From Candidatus Puniceispirillum sp. (lineage in GTDB: Bacteria; Pseudomonadota; Alphaproteobacteria; Caedimonadales; UBA1908), in contig PNJU01000005.1 of assembly GCA_013822015.1 (NCBI GenBank), positions 1 to 64,000 of the forward strand: DNA of 64,000 bases, written 5' to 3'. The notes under the pieces were generated by a model. The model did not search any database, was not told the DNA's origin, and worked only from the letters and a program-made list of their open reading frames with translations. Made by a program: the position numbers and the translations under genes. Shown here in pieces: positions 17,509-26,076 of the stretch. Each line of letters begins with the position of its first letter. The stretch's first letter is position 1.

Positions 17509-18477
17509 ATGAAAAAAAACACCTTATTGCCTTTGATTTTTCTCGCCTGCGCCAGCTTTACCCCACTGGGTGCTTTGGCAAGTGACGCGATAGATGAGTC
17601 AGAGGCAGAACAAAAGTCTCGCAAGAGGACAGTCGAGGCGCTGTGCGGCGAAAAACACGACGCGAAACGCGACGGGGAAGCGCACAGAAAACGGCGTCGG
17701 CTCAATGCGCTTCTTGAAGCGGCTTGCGCGAAATCCGCTGATTATTCTACCGATGATCACCCAGTCTTGCAGCTTTGTCCAATGCAATCTTTTTCCCTGG
17801 ATCTCCCAATTTTTCAGTTTCCTACGGATGAATCTCCCTTCAAGGAGCCCCCAGCCCTCGAGCGTCCAAGGCGCCAACTTTCTCCCGCTGAAAAAGCGGG
17901 GCTTGATCACCTGGATAAATGGAAGGATACGCAAAGTGTTGACAGACTGATCCATGCCTTGGAAGCCGTACGTATCTTTGATGGGATCCTCAAGGAAAAC
18001 CAAAGTCCTCGCCCACAAGTGCTGCTTTGGGCCGCGCAAAGTCATTTCAGGTTGGGCATGTCTGCTATGGATGCAGAAACAAAGGCCCACTTTTTGATAG
18101 CGGCACAACTGTGTGAAAGACTTATGCTCGCCCGGGAAAAGCCAACACTCAAGGACAAGGGTTTCACTGCGGCGGCTTATCTTAGCGCAGCTAAGCATGG
18201 CGCCCAGGAGCAAAAGCTGCATTACGCCTGTGCGTCTGCAAACCTTTTTGACAAGGTCGTGTGGTCAGATGCTGTGCACAGCTCCATATATGTTCCAGCG
18301 GCACATGCTCATCTTCTTGCGGCACGGGCCGTCTCAAAAGAAAACAAACTCGCTTTCTTGCAAAGTGGGGAAAAAATATGCCTGCATGGGCTTGATATAG
18401 CGCCACAGTATGCGTTGGGTTTGCGCGAAATGTTGCGCTGCATATACTGGGATTTATCGCAATATTACAAAGATTAA
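17509..18477 (+). CDS. Exported TPR-like protein with basic RKRR-rich segment, paralog 3
   Basis: 322 residues from the ATG at 17509; an in-frame ATG at 17494 lies inside the conserved AAAATGGAA leader, which by comparison with the two paralogs is the ribosome site rather than the start. Signal peptide ends GALA-SD. The mature N-terminus is strongly basic (SRKRTVEAL, HDAKRDGEAHRKRRRLNAL), again resembling nuclear localisation signals although the sequence differs from the pair at 12-14 kb. The C-terminal part shares the TPR-like helices (LEAVRIFDGIL, FLIAAQLCERLM, KICLHGLDIAP). TTGACA at 17447 and a TTTTTTCGGTG motif precede it. Diverged member of the same family; function unknown. Confidence 0.72.
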   Translation: MKKNTLLPLIFLACASFTPLGALASDAIDESEAEQKSRKRTVEALCGEKHDAKRDGEAHRKRRRLNALLEAACAKSADYSTDDHPVLQLCPMQSFSLDLPIFQFPTDESPFKEPPALERPRRQLSPAEKAGLDHLDKWKDTQSVDRLIHALEAVRIFDGILKENQSPRPQVLLWAAQSHFRLGMSAMDAETKAHFLIAAQLCERLMLAREKPTLKDKGFTAAAYLSAAKHGAQEQKLHYACASANLFDKVVWSDAVHSSIYVPAAHAHLLAARAVSKENKLAFLQSGEKICLHGLDIAPQYALGLREMLRCIYWDLSQYYKD

Positions 18478-18589
18478 TGAAATAAATGCTTGTGTCACAA
18501 TAGGTGTAAATCTTAAGGGTGACAAATAAGAACCTTTGGCATGTTTTGCTTGTCAAAGGTCTTTTTCTTCGTGCGTGGGCTGAGCACGG

Positions 18590-19453
18590 TCAAGACGTGC
18601 AAGGTTTTCTTTCAAATACCAAGCACCGCGTAATCCCCTGCAAATCTTTGTGTTGAGCTGTGGGGTGTAGCCCCTGGGCTTCAAAAAGACGCGCTACATC
18701 TTCTTCTTGTCCCTGGCCGATCTCCATGGCGCAAAAGCCGTGGGGTGAAAGAAGGCGGGCGCAGGCAGTGGCCAACCGCGTGTACGCTTCAAGGCCTGAG
18801 GGGCCTGGGGTCAGGGCGTCCAGGGGATCAAAATTTTTCACGTCTTCGGCCAGGCCCCCTACGTCTTGATGGGGGATATAGGGCGGGTTGGAGATGATGA
18901 TGTCAAAGGGGCCAGACACCCCAGCGTCCCAGTCTGTGCAAAGAAACTGTGTGCGCTCCGCAACCCCACACGCGCGGGCGTTGCGGGTGGCGACATCAAG
19001 GGCCCCTTGGGAGATGTCCACGCCCACACCCGTCAGATTTTTGCGCTCGGAAAGAATACTGATGAGAAGACACCCCGATCCCGTCCCAAAATCCACAATG
19101 CGGCCGGGCGCGTCCTTTGCTACGCGCGCCAGCACCGCCTCAACAAGGGTTTCGCTGTCGGGGCGCGGGTCGAGCGTGTGCGGCGAGATCTCAAACTCAA
19201 AGGTCCAAAAAGCCCGCTTGCCTATAATACGTGAGATGGGCTCATGGGCGAGGCGCCTTTCAAGAGCCCTCTCAAGGGCCTCCATCTGGGGGGAAGTGAG
19301 GGGAACCGTGTGGGTCAGGCCCAATGAGGACGGATCAACCCCCAAAACGTGCCCCATAAGAAGGCGCGCCTCAAAGCGGGCACGCTCACCTGCGATGGGG
19401 AGAAGGGCCTTCGTGGCAAGTACAAGCGCGTCCTCAAGGGGCGTATTATTCAA
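18590..19453 (-). CDS. prmC: Peptide chain release factor N5-glutamine methyltransferase
   Basis: 287 residues, normal for PrmC/HemK. It methylates the GGQ glutamine of release factors with S-adenosylmethionine. Helical N-terminal domain to about residue 75; SAM-binding motif DFGTGSG at 121-127; catalytic NPPY at 189-192, which positions the glutamine side chain. It overlaps the end of prfA (its substrate) by 8 bp, the usual alphaproteobacterial arrangement, so the two are co-translated. Its 3' end has been copied twice downstream (15085-15180 and 16884-17060). Confidence 0.96.
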   Translation of the reverse strand: MNNTPLEDALVLATKALLPIAGERARFEARLLMGHVLGVDPSSLGLTHTVPLTSPQMEALERALERRLAHEPISRIIGKRAFWTFEFEISPHTLDPRPDSETLVEAVLARVAKDAPGRIVDFGTGSGCLLISILSERKNLTGVGVDISQGALDVATRNARACGVAERTQFLCTDWDAGVSGPFDIIISNPPYIPHQDVGGLAEDVKNFDPLDALTPGPSGLEAYTRLATACARLLSPHGFCAMEIGQGQEEDVARLFEAQGLHPTAQHKDLQGITRCLVFERKPCTS

Positions 19454-20519
19454 CGGCGCTGAGCCTTTCCGCTTGATCCTGGGTGATGAGGGCCTCGATC
19501 ATTTCATCCAGCGCAACACCGTCCATGATTTGCTCAATCTTATAAAGGGTGAGGTTGATGCGGTGATCGCTGACGCGTCCTTGGGGGAAGTTATAGGTGC
19601 GAATACGCTCGGAGCGATCGCCTGAACCCACTTGGCCCTTACGTGCGGCGGCGCGCTCGGCGTCTTTCTTCTGTCGCTCCAAATCATAAAGACGTGCGCG
19701 CAAAATCTTGAGGGCCTTGGCCTTGTTTTTGTGCTGGGATTTCTCGTCCTGTTGTTGCACCACAAGGCCTGTGGGAATGTGGGTCACGCGCACGGCGCTG
19801 TCGGTCGTGTTGACGGACTGGCCGCCTGGACCACTGGAGCGAAAGACGTCAATGCGTAGATCATTGTCATTGATCTCAATATCCACTTCCTCTGCCTCAG
19901 GCAAAACAGCGACGGTGGCGGCTGAGGTATGGATGCGTCCGCTGGCCTCGGTCTCAGGCACGCGCTGGACGCGGTGCACGCCGGACTCGAACTTGAGGCG
20001 AGAGAACACGCCCTTGCCGGAGACGGTCACCGAGACGTCCTTCACGCCACCAAGCTCGTTCTCGCTCAGTCCCATGATTTCCGTGCGCCAACCTTTCACC
20101 TCTGCGTAGCGTTGGTACATACGCAGCAAATCCTTGGCAAAAAGTGCTGCCTCATCGCCGCCCGTACCCGCACGAATTTCAAGGATCGCGTTACGTTCGT
20201 CGTCGGCGTCCTTGGGAAGCAGGAGCACTTTCACCTGGTGCTCAAGATCCGGCAGGGTTTTCTTTTGGGCGATGAGATCGCTTTCCGCAAACTCTTTCAT
20301 GTCCTTATCAAGAGCCGGATCTTGAAGCATCTGTTCAAGGTCCTCAACCTCTCGCAAAGCCGTCTTAAAGGTGCGAATGGCCGCAACCACGTCCTCCATG
20401 TCGGCGTATTCCTTGGAGAGCTTGGCAAAAGCCTTGGGATCAAGGCCTTCGCTGGTCATAAGGGTTGTGACTTCTTCATAGCGCGCGATAACGCGGTCAA
20501 GGGTTTGTGCAAAACTCAC
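19446..20519 (-). CDS. prfA: Peptide chain release factor 1
   Basis: 357 residues, full length. It recognises UAG/UAA stop codons on the ribosome and triggers peptide release. GGQ is at 232-234 within [17 protein letters not shown]; the stop-codon tripeptide position reads PET at 188-190 ([15 protein letters not shown]), a variant of the PxT motif. The order ptsP-rodZ-hisS-prfA-prmC on one strand with gaps of 2-60 bp suggests a single transcript. Confidence 0.97.
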   Translation of the reverse strand: MSFAQTLDRVIARYEEVTTLMTSEGLDPKAFAKLSKEYADMEDVVAAIRTFKTALREVEDLEQMLQDPALDKDMKEFAESDLIAQKKTLPDLEHQVKVLLLPKDADDERNAILEIRAGTGGDEAALFAKDLLRMYQRYAEVKGWRTEIMGLSENELGGVKDVSVTVSGKGVFSRLKFESGVHRVQRVPETEASGRIHTSAATVAVLPEAEEVDIEINDNDLRIDVFRSSGPGGQSVNTTDSAVRVTHIPTGLVVQQQDEKSQHKNKAKALKILRARLYDLERQKKDAERAAARKGQVGSGDRSERIRTYNFPQGRVSDHRINLTLYKIEQIMDGVALDEMIEALITQDQAERLSAVE

Positions 20520-20521
20520 GG

Positions 20522-21772
20522 TTAATCCTTCAGGTCAAATGTCTCTTTTAAATACGGCGCCAGCGCGTTCAGCGCAAGGGTAATCTGCGCCCCGCTGGCC
20601 AGATCCTTCACAAGGATTTCGTGTCTAGCAAGCTCATCCTCACCTAAAATGAGGGCGCATGTGGCACCGCTCGCGTCAGCGCGCTTGAGGCGTTTGCCCA
20701 TGTTACCGCCCCCCATGTCCGTCTTTACGCAAAGTCCCGCTTCGCGCAGGGCGTAAGCCAACGGGGTGCTTTCGCGTTGGGGCGCGTCCCCCATGGGCAC
20801 AAGATAAAAGAGAGGTGCTTTTTGGGGAATATGGGGACTTAAGTCCCGCAAACGCTCGGTACCGGCAGCCCACCCCACACCGGGAATGTCGGGCCCGCCC
20901 ATGGCGCTGGTAAGTCCTTCATAACGCCCACCAGCCAGGACCGTTCCTTGGGCGCCCATGGTCTCACAGATAAATTCGAAAGCCGTGTGACAGTAGTAGT
21001 CAAGGCCGCGCACCAGTTTGCGGTCGATGTGATAGGCAATCTTCAGGGCGTCAAGGCCCGTGCACACCTCTTGGAAGTACGCGGCGCTCTCAGGGGACAA
21101 GGCGTCCTCGAAGGAGGGGGCGTTTTCCAATATCTTGCGGTCTTGGGGTTCCTTTGAATCCAGAATGCGCAGGGGATTTTCACTCAGGCGTCGTTGGCTG
21201 TCCACGCTCAGCTCGCTCGCAAAAGGTGTGAGATAGGCCACAAGGGTCTCGCGGTAGCGCGCGCGGCTCTCTTTGTCACCAAGTGTATTGATGTGAAGTT
21301 TGACTTGATCTCGCACGCCGATTTGCGTGAGGAGCATATGGGCAAAGCACAAAACCTCAAGGTCAGCGGCGGGGCTCATGGGGCCCACAAGTTCCACACC
21401 CACCTGCTCAAACTGACGGTAGCGTCCCTTCTGGGGGCGATCGTAGCGAAACATGGGCCCAATGTAGAGAAAACGCAAGGGTAGGCTCTGGGTCAGGCCA
21501 TTGGACACAATGGCGCGCATGACGGGGGCCGTGCCCTCTGGACGCAGGGTCAGCTCTTCCCCGCCGCGGTCCTGGAACGTATAGGTCTCCTTGCTGACAA
21601 TGTCAGAGCTTTCCCCAAGGCGGTGAAAAACACTGGAGAACTCAAAGATGGGTGTTGCCATCTCTTCAAAGGAAAAGAAAGAAGCCACACGGCGCGCAGC
21701 CGTGTGGACCATGCGTTGGCGGGCCATAAGATCTGGCAACAGATCATGGGTCCCCCTGACGGGTTGAAGCAC
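20522..21772 (-). CDS. hisS: Histidyl-tRNA synthetase
   Basis: 416 residues, class II aminoacyl-tRNA synthetase that charges tRNA-His. Motifs in order: RGTHDLLP at the N terminus, [23 protein letters not shown] (motif 2 region, about 75-100), the histidine A loop [15 protein letters not shown] (about 257-271), and GGRYEGL (about 280). The C-terminal anticodon-binding domain is in the last 90 residues. It ends 2 bp from the prfA start. Confidence 0.97.
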   Translation of the reverse strand: MLQPVRGTHDLLPDLMARQRMVHTAARRVASFFSFEEMATPIFEFSSVFHRLGESSDIVSKETYTFQDRGGEELTLRPEGTAPVMRAIVSNGLTQSLPLRFLYIGPMFRYDRPQKGRYRQFEQVGVELVGPMSPAADLEVLCFAHMLLTQIGVRDQVKLHINTLGDKESRARYRETLVAYLTPFASELSVDSQRRLSENPLRILDSKEPQDRKILENAPSFEDALSPESAAYFQEVCTGLDALKIAYHIDRKLVRGLDYYCHTAFEFICETMGAQGTVLAGGRYEGLTSAMGGPDIPGVGWAAGTERLRDLSPHIPQKAPLFYLVPMGDAPQRESTPLAYALREAGLCVKTDMGGGNMGKRLKRADASGATCALILGEDELARHEILVKDLASGAQITLALNALAPYLKETFDLKD

Positions 21773-21791
21773 GAGAGACTCTCCTTAGGAA

Positions 21792-22844
21792 TTAGTGTGT
21801 TGCTTGGGGCTTAAGATAGCCGTCTAAGCTGGCAGGGTCCAGGGAAACGTTGGCCACAATCTCCCCTTTTTTTCCAAGGGGAGCACTTTTTGACGCGCCT
21901 CGTTCAAAACGCACACCGCCCGCATTCCCAACGCGCAAGCTCAGGTTGGTGCCATGGGGAAGTGTGTACGTCTGGCCCGCTTGAAAAAGACGCCTGACGA
22001 CAATGTTGCCCTGGGTATCGCGGATTTGTATCCAGCTTTCTTGGTCAAAAACAAGGGTGGTGGGATCTGCAGAGGTTGCCGCAGCCGTCACCTGATCCTC
22101 TGGCGTTTCTGTTTGGATGGGCACGGACTCTTGCGCGGTTTGAGTGGGAGAGGTGTCAGTGCTTAGGGCTTGCGCATCCGCCGGAAGAGGTGTGATATCA
22201 TCCGTAAAACGGTTTACGAGTGAGCGTGCAAAATCCTCAGCCTCTTGGGAAAATGTCGGATGATGGGAGACATGGGGATCGTGTTCTTGTGCGTCTTGGG
22301 TGAGGGTGCGCTGGGCGGGCGTAGTCTCTTGTATAACTGGTGCCTGCGGGGCAGGGGTCATGGCGGCTTGGGAAATGTCCTCGTGCCCGTCATACCAAAA
22401 ATGGTACCCAAACCAAGCAAGACCCGTGATACTCAAAAGAATCGTTGTGATAAAGAAGAGAGATTTTGAGGGACCTTTTTCTGGCGTGTAGGGCTCAGGC
22501 ACACTGTAGGCGCGCAAAGAGTCTTTAAAGCCGACAGTCTCGCTTTTGAACTGTTCAACAATCGCGTTTGCGTCCAGGCCTAAGTATGTACTGTAGGTGC
22601 GTACAAACCCTAGGGTATAGACACGCTCTGGAAGATCGTGGACATTGGCGTCCTCAATGGCGATGAGATAACTTTCTGCAATTTTAAGCTCGCGGGCAAT
22701 GGCGGGTATTTTCTTGTTTTGGGCCTGCCTTGCTTGCTTGAGAAGAGCGCTTGCTGAAGGGGGGATTTCCGGCGCATGGATGCCCGCGCTTTGTCCCATC
22801 TCTTCATTATAGTCATCATTTTTTCGTTGGGGATGCGCGCCCAT
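21792..22844 (-). CDS. rodZ: RodZ-like transmembrane helix-turn-helix protein
   Basis: 350 residues. An N-terminal helix-turn-helix of the Xre type (about residues 30-95: LLKQARQAQNKKIPAIAREL, then YTLGFVRTYSTYLGLD) is followed by a single membrane helix about 128-150 (SLFFITTILLSITGLAWFGY), an acidic Thr/Gln/Pro-rich linker, and a beta-rich domain at the C terminus (SWIQIRDTQGNIVVRRLF, about 268 on) of the DUF4115 type. In model bacteria RodZ links MreB to the envelope and supports rod shape. No mreB lies in this window. The location between ptsP and hisS is in keeping with other alphaproteobacteria. Confidence 0.85.
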   Translation of the reverse strand: MGAHPQRKNDDYNEEMGQSAGIHAPEIPPSASALLKQARQAQNKKIPAIARELKIAESYLIAIEDANVHDLPERVYTLGFVRTYSTYLGLDANAIVEQFKSETVGFKDSLRAYSVPEPYTPEKGPSKSLFFITTILLSITGLAWFGYHFWYDGHEDISQAAMTPAPQAPVIQETTPAQRTLTQDAQEHDPHVSHHPTFSQEAEDFARSLVNRFTDDITPLPADAQALSTDTSPTQTAQESVPIQTETPEDQVTAAATSADPTTLVFDQESWIQIRDTQGNIVVRRLFQAGQTYTLPHGTNLSLRVGNAGGVRFERGASKSAPLGKKGEIVANVSLDPASLDGYLKPQATH

Positions 22845-22899
22845 ATGTCCCTTCCCTCCAAAAACTTAACAATATCTTACCCACACGCTAGCAGACTTC

Positions 22900-25239
22900 T
22901 TAGTACTCCTCAAGTAATATGCCGTGGTCAAGGGCAAATGCATGTACTGTCTGGCGTAGGTTGGAAATATTATTACCCAGCAAATATGTGACGTATTGTG
23001 AAAGTTTTTCCAGGGAAGTGCTACGAATCATACGCTTAATGGCGTCAAGTGCGTGGGGGGATACGGAAAAGTGCCGAAGGCCCATGGCCATCAGGACGAG
23101 GGCTTCAAGGGGCTTTCCTGCCATCTCTCCGCATAGGGAATAGGGAAGGCCTGTCTCATCACAGTAACTAAAGATCCGTTTCAAAAGAGTTAAAAACGAA
23201 CGTGACAGATTGTCATATCTGCCGATCATATTGGGATTGGTGCGATCGGAGGCAAAAAAGAATTGAAAGAGGTCATTGCTGCCAACAGAGATAAAATCCA
23301 TTTGGCCAAAGCCATCAGGCAGACTCCAGGCGAAAGACGGAACCTCTACCATTGCGCCCACTTGGAGGGCCTCGGACAACGTGTATCCTTGGGAGAGGGC
23401 GCGTTCCTTTTCATTCATGAAGATTGCTTTTGCGCTTAGAAACTCGTCGAGACTGGACAGCATAGGAAACATCAAGCGAAAAGGGCGCCCGTTGGAGGCC
23501 TGTAACAGGGCGCGAATCTGCTGGCGCAAAATGATGGGACGATCAAGACCAATACGAATGGCGCGCCATCCAAGGAGTGGATTGCTGTCCTCTGGTGCGC
23601 GCAGATAAGGTAAAAGCTTATCCCCACCGATGTCGAGGGTGCGAAAGGTAATGACACTGTCGCCTGCCGCCTGGAAAATGTCTTGATACAGGCGCACCTG
23701 GGCCGCAACATCAGGAAAGGAAGATTCCAGCATAAAAGGAATCTCCGTGCGGTAGAGACCCACACTTGTCAAATGCGCTTCTTTTAAACTCTCAAGATCA
23801 AGAAGGGACCCCGCGTTGAGGCTGAGCTGTATGGGGACGCCGTCTTTTGTGACGATGGGAAGGTCGGCTTCCTTGCGTGCAAAGGTGCGTCGTTCCTCTT
23901 GCTTTCTCTGGCGCGCTGTGTGGAGTTCAATTTGTTCCTCACTGGGCGACAGGATGACCTCGCCTTTACTTGCGTCCATTAAAATGAGGTCGCCACTTTC
24001 AACTTTTGTGAGCGCTTGGTTGGTCCGACTGATCACAGGGATGCGCAAGGCCCTTGCCACAATAGAGACATGGGCGTTGTGGAGGCCTTCCTCCAATATG
24101 AGCCCCACAACGTGGTGCTTTTCGTAATCAAGAAGCTCTGCTGGGCCCAGGGTTCTGGCCACAACAATCACGCCCTCGTCCGCGTTTTTGATGGGGGCGT
24201 TATCATTTCCCACAAGCTGCTGCAGCAGGCGGTTCGTGAGGTCCTCAAAATCCCACAAGCGCTCCCGAAAATAAGCATCATGGGATTGTCCGATGCGAAA
24301 ACGCAGATCGCTGAGCGTCTTCTGGACGGCGGCTTCAGCGGTCAGCCCACCTTCGATGCCCTTGCGAATGCGGTTAAGCCACCCCCGGTCCTGGGCGAAC
24401 ATTTGGTATGTTTCAAGGACCTCTTTGGACTCCGTCGTGCCTAGGGAATCGCTTTCTGCAAACATAACCCGCAAAGAGGCACGCATCTTTGCAATGGCTT
24501 CATAGAGGCGATGTAGCTCACGCTCTGCGTCATCGTTGATAAGTCGTTTGACGGGCACAAAGGGATGGTGCAGGACCGCGCGCCCAAGGGCAAGGCCCGC
24601 GTTGAGGACCACACCTTTTAAAACTGTCGGGGTAGGGCCATCGCTGTTGCTAAAAAGAAGCTCGTCAGGTTTGACAAGCTCCCCCGCCACGATCATTTCC
24701 GCCAAAACCATGGCAACGGTTTGTAGGGTTTCCACATCCTCATTTTGATAGAGACGCTTGCGCTTGTCTTGCACCACAAGGGCGCCCAAAACACGGCCTC
24801 CCCGGGATAGGGGCGTGCCCATGAACGACTGGAGTTCTTCCTCTCCCATTTGAGGATCTAAATAAAAGCGTGGGTGGAGACGTATGTCGGAAAGGACTAG
24901 GGGGCGTGCGTTTTCAACCACATCGCCCACAACGCCCTTGCCGATTTTGATAAAAGTCCGGTGAACGGCCTGGGGGCGAAGACCGTGGGTCGCAAAAAGC
25001 TCCAGGGCGGCACCCGCGCGCATGATGTAAACAGAACACATATCTGCACCGTATTCTTGGGCGATAATGCGCACAATGTGATCAAGCTTTTCTTGAGCAG
25101 ACAGAGTCGACTGAGAGACGATCTCGCGCAAACGTCTGAGCAAGTGATGGGAAACAGTGGCGACTTGTGCTGCGCTCACGCTTTTGTATCCTCCCGATTT
25201 TATGGGGCTAATTCTACCCAGACAGCCCCTTGGATGCAA
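22900..25239 (-). CDS. ptsP: PEP-protein phosphotransferase PtsP (EI-Ntr) with GAF domain
   Basis: 779 residues. The N-terminal GAF domain is at about 35-185 (IVRIIAQEYGADMCSVYIM). The EI region starts about 200; the phosphorylatable His lies in LHNAHVSIVARALRIP (about 400), where the common TSH is NAH but the His is kept. The C-terminal PEP-binding barrel includes GLYRTEIPFM, FRTLDIGGDK and FISVGSNDLFQFFFASDR. EI-Ntr passes phosphate from PEP to NPr and EIIA-Ntr, regulating potassium, nitrogen and stress responses. The start used gives 20 residues before the GAF domain; a Met-less stretch makes the exact start uncertain. It is first in the minus-strand housekeeping operon. Confidence 0.93.
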   Translation of the reverse strand: MHPRGCLGRISPIKSGGYKSVSAAQVATVSHHLLRRLREIVSQSTLSAQEKLDHIVRIIAQEYGADMCSVYIMRAGAALELFATHGLRPQAVHRTFIKIGKGVVGDVVENARPLVLSDIRLHPRFYLDPQMGEEELQSFMGTPLSRGGRVLGALVVQDKRKRLYQNEDVETLQTVAMVLAEMIVAGELVKPDELLFSNSDGPTPTVLKGVVLNAGLALGRAVLHHPFVPVKRLINDDAERELHRLYEAIAKMRASLRVMFAESDSLGTTESKEVLETYQMFAQDRGWLNRIRKGIEGGLTAEAAVQKTLSDLRFRIGQSHDAYFRERLWDFEDLTNRLLQQLVGNDNAPIKNADEGVIVVARTLGPAELLDYEKHHVVGLILEEGLHNAHVSIVARALRIPVISRTNQALTKVESGDLILMDASKGEVILSPSEEQIELHTARQRKQEERRTFARKEADLPIVTKDGVPIQLSLNAGSLLDLESLKEAHLTSVGLYRTEIPFMLESSFPDVAAQVRLYQDIFQAAGDSVITFRTLDIGGDKLLPYLRAPEDSNPLLGWRAIRIGLDRPIILRQQIRALLQASNGRPFRLMFPMLSSLDEFLSAKAIFMNEKERALSQGYTLSEALQVGAMVEVPSFAWSLPDGFGQMDFISVGSNDLFQFFFASDRTNPNMIGRYDNLSRSFLTLLKRIFSYCDETGLPYSLCGEMAGKPLEALVLMAMGLRHFSVSPHALDAIKRMIRSTSLEKLSQYVTYLLGNNISNLRQTVHAFALDHGILLEEY

Positions 25240-25537
25240 GGTCGATCACACAGTGGTTGCTTTGCGCTTCTTTTCTTAATCATTTTGCTCATAAAAAACG
25301 GAAGCGTCTTTTTATTGTTTTGCGCGTCACTCTGTATCTAACTCCTTGATAAAAAGGATATCGCCTTCGCAGGATGTGCCTTGTTGTACAGGATGCAGGT
25401 TATTTTTGCGAAAAGATTTTGTTAAAAATTGATTCTGTGGCTTGATCTTCGTTAAAACCCTGTTAATCATAGAGTGTAAGGTTGCGTCCGCATATTTTTG
25501 CGGATGCGTGTTTTGTGAAGACTATTTTTAGGGGGTT
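25240..25537. other. Intergenic region with leader of hup
   Basis: 298 bp between divergent ptsP and hup. TCCGC/GCGGA at about 25489-25505 forms a small hairpin in the hup leader (GCGTCCGCATATTTTTGCGGATGCG-like arrangement). No gene seen; AT-rich sequence with several TTGAT and TTAAAA pieces, but I cannot single out one promoter. Confidence 0.4.
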
Positions 25538-25825
25538 ATGACCGTGAATAGAAATGAATTTGTTGCACGTGTTTCCGAAAGTGCTGGCCTGACAAAGACC
25601 GATGCGTCTAAGGCAATTGATAGCGTCTTTGAAGTGATTTCCGCTTCTTTGAGCCAAGGACATGAAGTTCGCCTTGTTGGTTTCGGAACATTTGCTATTG
25701 CAGAGCGTAAGGCATCTGAAGGTCGCAATCCCCGCACAGGTGAAAAGATCAACATTCCTGCGGCACGTTTGCCCAAGTTCCGTGCGGGCAAGGGACTCAA
25801 GGACGCTGTTGCAAAGGCGGCCTAA
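25538..25825 (+). CDS. hup: DNA-binding protein HU
   Basis: 95 residues, a typical HU-family length. The N-terminal helical dimerisation part (VNRNEFVARVSESAGLTKTDA) and the DNA-minor-groove arm signature GRNPRTGEKINIPAARLPKFRAGKGLKDAV are clear. It compacts and bends DNA as a homodimer in the nucleoid. It is a single gene with its own leader and terminator, next to tRNA-Val. Confidence 0.97.
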   Translation: MTVNRNEFVARVSESAGLTKTDASKAIDSVFEVISASLSQGHEVRLVGFGTFAIAERKASEGRNPRTGEKINIPAARLPKFRAGKGLKDAVAKAA

Positions 25826-25873
25826 AAAAACTTTCAAAAAGGGCTTTTCAAAGCCCTAAGAAAGCGCTATATA

Positions 25874-25909
25874 GACGAGGTCTTGTCATGACAAGGCCTC
25901 GTTTCTTTT
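25874..25909 (+). terminator. Terminator after hup
   Basis: CGAGG-CTTGTCATGACAAG-CCTCG hairpin followed by TTTCTTTT, ending one base before tRNA-Val. A second hairpin GGGCTTT/AAAGCCC at about 25841-25856 precedes it. Confidence 0.75.
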
Positions 25910-25910
25910 G

Positions 25911-25985
25911 GGGCGGTTAGCTCAGCGGGAGAGCGTCTCGTTTACACCGAGAGGGTCGGGGGTTCAATCCCCTCACCGCCCACCA
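25911..25985 (+). tRNA. tRNA-Val (TAC)
   Basis: 75 nt including encoded CCA. Acceptor GGGCGGT/ACCGCCC, D arm AGCTCAGCGGGAGAGC, anticodon stem TCTCG/CGAGA with loop TTTACAC (anticodon TAC), T arm GGGGGTTCAATCCCC. Confidence 0.95.
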
Positions 25986-26076
25986 GAAGAAAATCATCAC
26001 TTTTTTTACCATATCCACCAGTGTCAAAAATCCTTAGAATAAGCGTGTTTTAAACCTTTCTTTCAGGAAGCAATCC

